From Micromussa lordhowensis (lineage: Eukaryota > Cnidaria > Anthozoa > Scleractinia > Lobophylliidae), in the NCBI GenBank assembly GCA_964020085.1, contig OZ026604.1:6007167-6071166 (forward strand): a DNA stretch of 64,000 bases. The letters are read 5' to 3'. The translations under genes were made by a program, and so were the position numbers. Below the pieces are notes generated by a model. That model saw only the letters and a program-made list of their open reading frames with translations, searched no databases and was not told the DNA's origin. This document shows positions 54,401 to 64,000 of the stretch, piece by piece. How positions within the stretch are numbered: position 1 is the stretch's first letter; each line of letters opens with the position of its first letter.

Positions 54401-57232
54401 GGGTTACTAGTTACGATTATTTTACGGGTGAATTTCCGTCTGCGACCCAGGCTGTCTCGACTGGGACATGAATTCAGCGCATAAAGAGAGAATTCCTAAC
54501 TAAAGGCATCTAACCTGGTGCTCCGACACCAATGGTGTCACCAAGAGACACTTCATAGCATCCCATGTCAAACAAGCTCTTTGTTACCTACACAGGAAAG
54601 AAATGATTCAGTTACTAGACTGTTCAACGCACGCGAAAGAGAGGGGGTGCAGGCGGGGAGACAAGCGAAGGGAACGAAACGAAGACTAAAGAAGTCTCCC
54701 GTAAAGTCTCCTGTTTTGCGCTAGAGCCCATTTCTATAGCGACTCTTCGCGACTCTATCCGCGCGTTTACCGATCGAATAAAAATAAGGGAAAATAGAGG
54801 GCTATGAACGGTCTATGTTCTTGCTAAAGTTGCAGTTGTCTTTAAGGATGATGACACGGGAATGTAATACAGAGATTGCAGCAACTGGATTCAGTCATAG
54901 CAACATCATGATGAAGCTAATTAACAGATGTGCAAGCACATGATTGCAAGCAACGTTTGGGAGTCCATTGAAATGGTGACGCCGAGGATAATGTCGATGG
55001 AAAAAGGATTTTTCTTTTATATTTTATATACGAGTCTTGCAATAATCTGGACTTATTCAGTTTGTCCAACCCTGTCAGAGTTATCTCAAAAGTGAATATG
55101 CACGCAGGGGCCGGATTTAGGGGAGGGAGAGTATGTTAAAAAATTGGCTGCAGAATGCCAGAAATCCAATTTTTCGAGGACCTCCGTTTTAAAAGTTTTC
55201 CGGGGGAGGATGCCCACGGACGGACCCCCTACAGGAGAACGCCTTTGACGGTCCGTATCTAGAAGCCCTTTCTCTAAAATCCTGTATCCACCCCACTGTG
55301 AGACAGCGTTCACTACAAAGGAGAAAGTTAAACAATTCACCGCTGTGGTTGGCGCAGTAACGCAGAATCCAGTAGTACGGAAGGTGTATTGGCATAATGG
55401 GGAGAGGAGGGGAGGTGCAAGATATATTACTCTCACAGTGCCTCTCTCCACTCAGGTCAGGTGTATAACTGGGTATGAGCAAATTCTTGACTCGGCATGA
55501 TTAAATGCCGACAGGAAAGTACTATGTAAGTTGCAGTGGCTAGAATCCCACAAAGCGCGAGTAACACTACTTTACTTGCCTTGGAGTACTACAAATGGAA
55601 TTACTGAAAAAACTGGCTAGATAAACCAAAAAATAGGGTTGAATTTTCCTTCTGCAGCTATTAAAGGATACATTCTGGAACAGAGATGTTCAGGGAAGGC
55701 GACAGTACGTATCTAAAGAATTGTCGAGATATCTGAGTGTAAAAAGTATATAAATAAATTAATAAGTAACTATTGCTAGATGCTTTTACAATTTTAAATC
55801 TTACCATTGCTACAGCCTTGGGAGAAATAAATCCCTCATATGGACAGCCAACAACACAGGAAACATATCTACAAATGACGCAAACCACAAGGATTCAGGA
55901 ACTAATGAAGAAATAACTCTAATTTATGTTTTGATCTAAGTTCAGGAGGTGACCATCTTATAATTTGTTTCATACATATTTTGCCAAATGCAAACTGAGA
56001 CAACTTATATTATTACACTGTAAGCACTTGCAGATTTCAGAGCTAGACGTTTTCCAAGAACCAACAAAACCACTGTCTCCCAGTGAAACCACTGAGTAGT
56101 GTTACATCACACCACTAAATACAACAAGCCTGTAATGTCAGTCATCTTCCGCCATCAGCATTACCAGGTACAATGCAAGGGGCGGGGGGAGGGGGGATTG
56201 ACTGACAGTTCAAGCTATATGATATGACAGTAGAAAATAAGATCTCTCACTTCAAATGGTATTCACTTTTAATTAACTCAGAGCCATTTTTCTTGGACAA
56301 TTCTGCCCAAGGAAAACACACAATGAGGTTAACCCTATGTGAAGCACCAACCCATGAGACAAGGCCAGACCACAACACTACGAACAATAGGGAATGAGGT
56401 GGCGGATAAAGGAGGTGAACACTTAACAACTTTATTGGCCAAATTTATACTTGGGATGAATTATCCCTCTGAGATGAAAAAGCAATTTAATTCTCAGACG
56501 GCCATAATTTGTCTAATTTTATCTGAGGTGGATAAATCATCTAGTTACAAAACTAGTGTTTAGACAAATTATGCGCTGAATAAATCTGAAGATGAAATTG
56601 GTCACACAAACACTAGATTTATACCTAGACGATTTATCTGTCTGAGATGGATAAATCTCCTCTGATTGATAAATCATCTTCTAATATAAATTCAGCATAA
56701 TAATATTTGTCTCTACTACAAATTCAGCCCGTATTATGCAACATTTGCCGTATACATATAAGAACAATCATTAATGAAATTGAAAACCTCACCCTCTCAC
56801 AGGAACATTGTTTTCCCTGGCAGCTTCACAAACAGCTTCAAACCTTTGTAGGCTTTCTGATATGGAGCAGTTAATATTCTTCCTTAGCATAAAAATTATT
56901 AACAAAACAATCAATCTAATAATGTTATTGTTCAAGCCATAATGTACTCAAATATTTAAAACTCCAAATTGAATGTCTCTGTAGATATTTTTGATATTTG
57001 GAATGCTTCTGCCAATGTATTTTACATAGGAACTTGCCGCATGCTTTTGAATTGGTGATTCTATAACATATTTTAATTGGCTAATTTTAATTGGCTAATT
57101 ATGTTGGATAACCCCCCCCTCGCGTATTCGTAAAGCTCTATAATTAGTTGTAATTTAGTATAGTTGTAAATTTTGTATTTGTAAACCTTATCGCAATTCA
57201 GCTCTTGGCTGTAAGTTTTTAAGGTGAATAAA

Positions 57233-57270
<38 letters not shown>

Positions 57271-60200
57271 GTATCTGCAATTTTTTATCTTTAACTAAAG
57301 ATTGGTAGCTTAATACTTATTACTTAAGGCAAAAAAATGTAGAAGCCCTGGCTAACAACATGTATTAATTTAATATATGGTCATACAGGAATCTGCCAAC
57401 ACAAGTTGACAAACGTGGAAAACGAGAGCCACAAGCCAAACTTTTTAGATGAAACTTTTAAGTAAATGGAAATCTCTGGCAGGTTGGAGGGGACGGACAG
57501 GGAAGGTAAAACCAAAGAACCCTCTTTAAGGGTTAAATTGATATTTTTTGGAACAGCGGAATGACAGCTTCAACCACATATACCTACTGAAGGACTCTGA
57601 AGCTGCACCAAAAATTGCTACTTCCTTCACACCACAGTCCATCTAAAGAGGCAAAGTATTACCAATAACTGTACATGTATTTATATATTAAAGAAAATTA
57701 TTCATGAAGAGTGGTCAAACTCTGGTATAAGACTCCCATCTGGTAATGTAAATAGTCCATCGTGCTGCTTTTTGTTTGTTTTTGTTTTAGGGGAAGTTCT
57801 TAACTTTTATTGTGGTGCGCATTATTCACATGGAATTTGCACACTACAAATGCTGTATTATTATTATTATTATTATGAAGGAATGCCAGTACTGTACATT
57901 CAGAGTTCTTGTAGCAACAACTGAGAGGGTGAATGAAATTTTCAAAATCTTGTGCCTGTAGATCATTTGTGTGATCACCAGTTCAAGTCCAATTTTCTAC
58001 CTTGTGATTCTTCTCTGATTTGCTTTTTAACATCAAAAGTTTCCATTCATCCCAGACAAAAAAAAGAAACACTAAGTATGAAATATTTCCATGGTCTGTT
58101 ATGAAAAAACAAAAAAGATAATCAAACTGTCCTGTGGTTCCATTTAAGTTTTGAATATTTTGACATTTAAATGTCACGGTCTGTAGGAATGTAGGTAGAT
58201 CATGGAAAAATGTGGTTTCCTTTCAAATTCTTAATTTAAAAAACTAAGCTATACATGTAGCTACTGACCGCTGCTTGGAAACCTTTGAGGTTTGGAGTCA
58301 GCGCTGGGTAGGAAATGCCTGCGATCTTGTTTATTCCTCTTATGACTTGCTCATGGTCAGCCATCTATGATGCAGCCCATACATGTATATCAACATAAAC
58401 AAAGAAACCTCACTCCACCTAATAATTTTATTTGAAAATTTTTACATTTACTGATACTTATTAAGAGCAAATGCACAGAAAAATCGAGCAAAATGCTAAA
58501 AAAGCGGCCACGGTCAAAAATGAAACCAGTCTTAATTTTCAATTTGTAACGAGGAATTGACGAGTTTTCAAAGGTTTCGGGGTTTCTTTATCAAAATACG
58601 GGCGGATTTTCGAATTATCAGAGAAAATTGATTTTCGCACTCTCGCTAGTTAAAAATGGAAGAATAATTAGCATAAATTGGCATTCGGATTTAAGTCTTC
58701 GCGTAAGTAGTAAAGCCTATATCATCAGGAGAAAAGGAACTTATTTAAAAGGAGGAGTATTTGGCACTTTATTTATGCCTACTTTTTGGTTGTAGATGAT
58801 GTTTCTTGCCACGAGAAAACGCGTTCTTTGGTATGGTTCCACCACAGTCTCAACAAATCGAGTTTTACCTCAAAATTACAAACCGAGTATTCGATATGTG
58901 GCCATTGTTCAATGGGGCTCGTTTTCTGGTTATAACATGTCTAAATGCTCTTCTTCCACATCATATAAAAATTGCCCTGGGTTTTCAAGCGAGCGCTTCA
59001 AAAAACGCCTTCGAAAATTGAATAGTTTTATTACAATTTGAAATAATTAGCATATTCCCAACACTTAACCCAAGCGCTCACACGCAGGTATTATTGAAAT
59101 TGCTGCACTAAACTCTGCTTAACAGTTTATAAAGGATGATTTGTTTTTACATGCCGTCCAGCCATCCTCCATTTTACGTTGCAAGCCAGATTTTGTTAAG
59201 GAAAGTATAACTCACTTCACTCGGTCAAGGGTCACGACTTAGAGTCACGGTAACGTCACTCCTTCATAAACGACTGTAACGCACACCAATGGAAATGAAA
59301 TTTTCAAGATCAGGAAAGTCTAGTACCCCAACAAATTTGTTTCATTTATCCTTACAATTTGTGGCCACTAGAGCTTCCGATTAAAACCGGATGGATCTTG
59401 ATGTGTTTTTGTACTCTACTTATTCTATGCATGGCAGCTATTTCAACGGTGACGATCATAATCTTTTTGGCAAGTTCATGATCTCTTGGTTCGTGTCGTT
59501 AAGTTGGGAGGGAAAGGCTTAATATAACCGGAACATCATTTTCTTCGTATTAAAATGGGCCTTCACTCGGGAGCTTTTTCTAAGGGCAAAGGGGGTGGAG
59601 CTCGTCAATGCCAGTTTACCGCACCCTTTCTATATTATTTGTATTTTGCAGTCCCAGAGTGACAGGGCCATCATTATTACATTACAAAGCGAGAAAGCAT
59701 TTTATCGATATTTTATGGTGGACAGCAGCTACACTTTCAAAACATCTTCAATTCGACTCGGGTAGACCTGTTTCTTGAAATATCTCCTTGATCAAGAGTT
59801 GCTGGTTTCACTCCATTTCCCAAGCCAGGAGTGTCACGCATTATGATGACAGCGCGTGACTAATTCAATAGATTAGAAACTCTAGAAAAAGCATTCTTTC
59901 AAGATTCAGGAAATGAGTACTGGTCTAATACTTAGGAAAACATTTAGTACAAAATTAGTATGATCTGTTTCCTTTCTGAACAAGATCGCTGACCAAGGCG
60001 AACGAGGAGTAAGGGCCCAGTTATATGGTCTCGGGTACCCGAGACAACCCTCCCCCCGAGCTACCCTGGCCGAGGTAACATTTAGCTTGTTTCTTTCTAA
60101 AATTCAACCAGCCGTTTACATTAGGATCGACAACTCGTCTCGGGGGGCGAGGCAACGCGGGTGGGCGAGTTGTCTCACCTCGGCAGGTAGGGTAACCCTG

Positions 60201-63174
60201 GCAAGCGGGACAACTTTTCCACATATAAACGCTTTGGCTCGCCTGACCGGGACATCTCTCGCCGCGGTGAATGTCACGTAATGCTTAGATTTAGGATTTA
60301 TAGCAGAAATTCGTATTAAAGAAGTAAAAATTAACTCGGCAAAACCCACTGTGATCGAATGACCGAGAAAAACCCAAAGAAAGAGGGATATTTGCACATT
60401 TGATTATTCAGTAAGGTTTATGAATAATCATGCTGGGTTAACTTTGACTCGGCCTACTGGAACTATGTTTTCACAATATAAACGCTCGATAAAGTTACCT
60501 CAGGGGAAGGGTTGTCTCGGGTACCCGAGACCATATAACTGGGCCCTAAGTACGATCCACTCGCACCCCCCCCCCCAACCCCCGCCCAGTTAATCGTTCC
60601 TTCCAAAACATCTGTTCCTTTTAAAACATCAGAAGTTTTAGTGATTATCATATAGAAGTCAAGCTCATTTCTGCCACTTTACTCCGTGTTGCACAATTTG
60701 CCGAAAAAGTTTCTATGTCGAATGCAAAGTTTCGTGATATTTTCCGTGAAAATTAAAGCTAATTCGATTTCATAATTCATATTGAATGTTTACACAAGTG
60801 TAAGGCGTGTAATTTATACACTGGTTTTGTAATAAGAAAGCATTATGATTTTTTTTTGCGTTATTTCTTTTTCAAGCCACATTCAAAGTTCAGTAATTGC
60901 GGCTAGTTTTAAATAACTTTAAGTGCACCTATGTCTGTATAGTGCAAATGGGCTTATCCGTGATAGGCACAATTCGGGAAACCCATTCATAAACTAAGGC
61001 CATCGCCGTTACCGAGATCTGGGTCGCAAAGTCCGAGTTTCGGTCACCGGACCAGCCCGGCTTCTCATTTGAACAAATCGAATTTTTTTTTCGACGAAAA
61101 GAGCGGCGAAGCGGGATCTCGGAAACCGAGCCAGCTCGGTTGATTGGCCTGTTATCTAGTGAGAGTGGTAAAGATACAATTAAGGCTCACTTGGAATAAT
61201 TTATTTGTACAATTTTTCAACAATGTCTAAGGAAATACAGGTCATCCGTGGATCAACTAACAAACACTTTACAAATGGAAAAATCATGATGACATAGCAT
61301 TGAGCCCGACATGCATTACAGGCTATACTTGTTTTCTTCTTTTTTCTTTCTTCTTCCTGAATAGTGTGAATGAAGTTGTTGTTGTATTGTATTGTTGTGT
61401 CGGGTAGTAATATAATTAAAAGGTCCTAATACTGACCGTATAGTTATTTCTGAGAGGTTTACTGATATATAAAGGCAACAAAACAATCGATGGTTTCATA
61501 GAAACGGCATTCATTTCAGCTTCAAAGGATGATTTATTACAGTTCGTGATATAATCTCTACAGTGATAATGTATACGCTATTACCTGGTGACATTTGTAG
61601 AGTCTCAGTGCTGAACTGAAATTTGTCTTATGATTTTATATAATATAATATACTCCTCTATCACCACATCTATCGCAGCATCAAATTAACCGAATTAAGC
61701 GCCTTTAATCTATATTTTGCTATGGAAGCGGATTTTATGAAGTGACAGTTTATCGCTTTTTACTCACGAGTCAGTGTTTCGTTACCGTGACAATATGCAA
61801 ATTAGCTGGGATTTCAGAGAAAATTCTCAGATTTCGGTGGCGGTTTTCAAAGCGTCCGTTGAAAAACCCAAGAAAATTTTTACATCTCGTGCAAGAAGAA
61901 CATTACGACTGCTTATATTCTTGAAATGAGCTTGATTCAACTCTGGCCACATAACGAAAACTGTTTTTGAAATTATACACTAAAACTTGCTTTACAACGA
62001 CTATTGTCAAAGCTTCATAAAAGGATGTGTTTTTCGCAGTGACACCTGCCATCTGCAACCGAAAAACAGACAAATATGGAATGCCAAAAACTTCCTCTTT
62101 TAATATTAGTATCTAATTCCCGAGGATATAGTCTTAACTATTAACGCGAGGACGTTTTTGCATTTTTTGCTAATTTATTCGGCGATTTTCTTGGCCAGAG
62201 AGAGTGCGAAATCCATTTTCTCAGATATTGCTGCAAGAAGGCCGTATTTAGAAAAAAGAACCCCAAAACCATTGAAAACTCATAAATACCTCTCTATGAA
62301 CTCGAAACAAAGGTTAGTTAAATTTTGGCCGTGGCTGCACTTTCCTCGATATTTCTGTGCACTGGCTCTTAAGTCTGATGCTCTGGTGAAGGGTGAGGGG
62401 TGTGGGGTGAGGGGTGTGGGGTGTGGGGTGTGGGGTGAGGGGTGTGGGGTGTGGGGTGAGGGGTGTGGGGTGAGGGGTGAGGGGTGTGGGGGGAGGGGTG
62501 AGGGGCAAGGGAGAGGGTGAGGAGTGGGGTGAGGGGTGACGGGTGATGGATGAGGAGTACACCTGAGGGGTGAGGGGCGACGGGTGATGGGTGAGGAGTG
62601 ACAGGTGAGGGGTGACGGGTGATGGGTGAGGGGTGAGGGTGAGGGGTGACGGGTGATGGGTGACGGGTGAGGAGTGACAGGTGAGGGGTGACGGGTGATG
62701 GGTGAGGGGTGAGGGTGAGGGGTGACGGGTGATGGGTGAGGAGTGACAGGTGAGGGGTGAGGGGTGAGGGGTGATGGGTGAGGGGTGAGGGGGAGGGGTG
62801 AGGGGTGATGGGTGAGGAGTGACAGGTGAGGGGTGAGGGGTGACAGGTGAGGGGTGACGGGTGACGGGTGATGGGTGAGGGGTGACAGGTGAGGGGTGAG
62901 TGATGAGGGGTGAAGGGTAAGGGGTGAGGGATGATGGGTGAGGGGTGTGGTGTGAGGGGTGTGGGGTGAGGGGTGAGGAGTGAGGGATGAGGGGTGAGGA
63001 ATGAGGGATGAGGGGTGTTGACATTACCATTGTATTATGGCTGCATCTCAATCACTATCTGAATACCTGTGGAACCCATTTGGGAGACACAAAACTGGTT
63101 GCTTCAATCGATGGAAGGCCAGTCTCTGATAGCATATCAATCAACTTGATCTTAGTCTCAGTTGGTACAATTGC
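51439..63174 (-). CDS. HMGCL: Hydroxymethylglutaryl-CoA lyase, 5' end beyond right edge
   Basis: Nine exons (minus): 63174-63067 ([20 protein letters not shown]), 58364-58269 ([14 protein letters not shown]), 57642-57584 ([15 protein letters not shown]), 56882-56793 ([17 protein letters not shown]), 55868-55805 ([19 protein letters not shown]), 54587-54515 ([17 protein letters not shown]), 53847-53732 ([15 protein letters not shown]), 52770-52645 ([20 protein letters not shown]) and 51555-51439 ([15 protein letters not shown], stop). The metal ligands H-x-H (HCHD) and the active-site Cys loop [12 protein letters not shown] are present. It cleaves HMG-CoA to acetoacetate and acetyl-CoA in ketogenesis and leucine breakdown, usually in mitochondria. 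The C-terminus ([12 protein letters not shown]...) lacks the usual CKL peroxisomal signal. The targeting peptide would lie off the window. Confidence 0.93.
52002..52138. repeat. Short inverted-repeat element
   Basis: CCCGGGCGCCGCCATCTTGA...TTGTGACGTG mirrored by CACGTCACAATTATTCAAGA...GGCGCCCGGG about 60 bases on. Confidence 0.72.
52853..53168. repeat. MITE family C, copy 2
   Basis: Shares AAAAAACTCGCGCCACTTT and GTTTTCCCGCGCTTCGCG with 27256-27531. Ends TAGCGGTTTTCACTT and AATTGAAAATCGTTCTTACG are more diverged. It is in an HMGCL intron. Confidence 0.62.
54045..54290 (-). mobile_element. tRNA-derived SINE, copy 2
   Basis: Shares CAGGCCGGAGCTTATCC, GATGCCAGTCCATCGCAGGG and CCGGTACCCATTATACACC with 38620-38902. 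It has an expanded C run (54111-54128). Confidence 0.7.
55240..55475 (+). mobile_element. SINE-related fragment
   Basis: GTGCCTCTCTCCACTCAGG then TGTATAACTGGGTATGAG resembles the SINE body, in the inverse orientation to the copy at 54045. Confidence 0.4.
57231..57271 (+). repeat. (CTAT)n microsatellite
   Basis: About ten CTAT units (ACTATCTATCTATC...) in an HMGCL intron. Confidence 0.88.
60013..60546. repeat. TIR MITE with 3-bp target duplication
   Basis: GGGCCCAGTTATATGGTCTC...GGGTACCCGAGACAACC and the exact inverse at 60500-60546. TAA flanks both ends, as in PIF-Harbinger insertions. Confidence 0.75.
62385..63018 (+). repeat. Minisatellite of GGGGTGA/GGGGTGT units
   Basis: More than 600 bases of 7-8-base units (GAGGGGTGTGGGGTGAGG, GGTGACGGGTGATGGG). 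The minus-strand frame through it ([10 protein letters not shown]...) is repeat-encoded and not a gene. In the HMGCL intron next to the exon at 63174-63067. Confidence 0.85.
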
Positions 63175-64000
63175 CTACAAGCAAAATAGAACCATGCAGT
63201 TACAAACAATAACCACAGTCACTAGTCTTTCACTTCATACCTGGTTCTCAAACTCAATAACAATTCATTAAGTTTAAAGTGCATGTGACACAAAAAATAA
63301 TCGCTGCATATTTGAAAGGCTTTACAAATACAGAAGAATGGTGTTTTCCTTTTTAGAATATAATTTTTTCATTTTAGAATTGATGTTTTTGTATTATGCA
63401 AATTAGAAAAGTGATGATGCCATGTTGTTTACAACCAAAATGGTAAACACTGAATATAGGATATCTCTGAAAATAATGAAGCAGTGTTCTTCAAACTTGG
63501 CACCAGAAATGTACATCACAAAAGAAACAAAACGGCACCTGTTGTGCTGTTGCCATGCCACTGGTCCTGTCTTAATTAAAACTGAAATTCCCAGTTTTTG
63601 TCTACTCCAACCAATCTAATGATGAGAGTTAAGACAATATGGGAACCATGTCTGTTCCAGGCAGGACCCTCTGTCCCACTCTAAAGGGTTGAAAATGAGG
63701 ATATTTGATTTTTGACAGAAAGAGACTGGAGCCAAGTATGAAATGAAAATGACATCATTTCTCAAATTCTCAACCAAGACTTGGAACAAGGAAAATTAAT
63801 AGCGGCTGTAAATTCTTGGAAATAAAGGTCCAAAAAATGTGAGTTCTAATTAATGTTCGTAATAGATTGAAATTTGGCAAGATATCTAGGAAAAACCTAT
63901 TGTTGTACAAAAATGTAAAAAAATGGATATCAAGAACTTGATCATAGGGGCATTTTAAGCATTAATTTTTCTTTTTCACAAATGAACATTGAATTTTTAA
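63175..64000. other. HMGCL upstream intron
   Basis: No exon recognised. The next exon toward the HMGCL 5' end is not in the window. Confidence 0.45.

Noticed and set aside
62314..63051. 245-codon minus-strand ORF (Pro/His/Ser-rich)
   Set aside because: It runs through a 7-8-base minisatellite with no stop by chance.

Overview
The window is genomic DNA from a metazoan, most likely an anthozoan cnidarian such as a coral or sea anemone. That placement is an inference from AT-rich intron-split genes, abundant MITE/SINE debris and the style of the inserted element. It carries parts of three housekeeping genes, all on the minus strand. TBL3 (UTP13-type WD40 protein of the small-subunit processome) has exons scattered from 40505 down to 895 and its 3' end lies off the left edge. 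RPL7 (ribosomal protein L7) runs 47698 to 41676 and has a U17/SNORA73-type snoRNA copy in each of two introns. HMGCL (HMG-CoA lyase) has exons from 63174 to 51439 and its 5' end lies off the right edge.

The main object is a complete-looking Polinton/Maverick (adintovirus-like) endogenous virus of about 21.7 kb at 1354-23074. It sits inside one TBL3 intron, within an older repeat. It is bounded by a perfect 6-bp target duplication (TACGCA), by 5'-AG...CT-3' termini and by 173-bp terminal inverted repeats that I read as identical, which suggests a young insertion. It encodes a protein-primed type B DNA polymerase, a DDE integrase with a C-terminal chromodomain, an FtsK/HerA-type packaging ATPase, an adenain-like cysteine protease, a double-jelly-roll major capsid protein candidate, a penton-like candidate, a parvovirus-type PLA2 domain protein, several small basic virion-like proteins, a GRF zinc-finger protein, two RING proteins and several unknowns. 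Just inside the left TIR is a tRNA-His(GTG) gene with a Pol III terminator.

The element is organised as about 13 transcription units. Each has a TATA box, usually 32-61 bases ahead of the first ATG. Several units hold two or three ORFs joined by ATGA/TGATG stop-start overlaps or gaps of 6-12 bases, which is operon-like and unusual in a eukaryotic setting. Two divergent promoter regions (6751-7052 and 18597-18813) share a rearranged copy of the same CACGTG/CRE/G-C palindrome block.

The most unusual system is at 3075-6750 on the minus strand. One exon encodes a RING-finger module (131 codons) and ends at a GTAAGT donor. Downstream are eleven tightly packed candidate 3' exons. Each starts just after a T-rich tract plus YAG, each is in phase 0 with the donor, and each ends in its own stop. 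Nine or ten of them appear to be diverged copies of one small alpha/beta domain. This looks like a cassette that would yield a family of RING proteins with interchangeable C-terminal domains by choice of acceptor.

The remaining flanks hold intronic and intergenic repeats: foldback and palindromic MITEs, tRNA-derived SINEs, an internally deleted PIF-Harbinger-like element, a hAT-like element, minisatellites and a decayed TPR gene. No CRISPR or bacterial operon is present.
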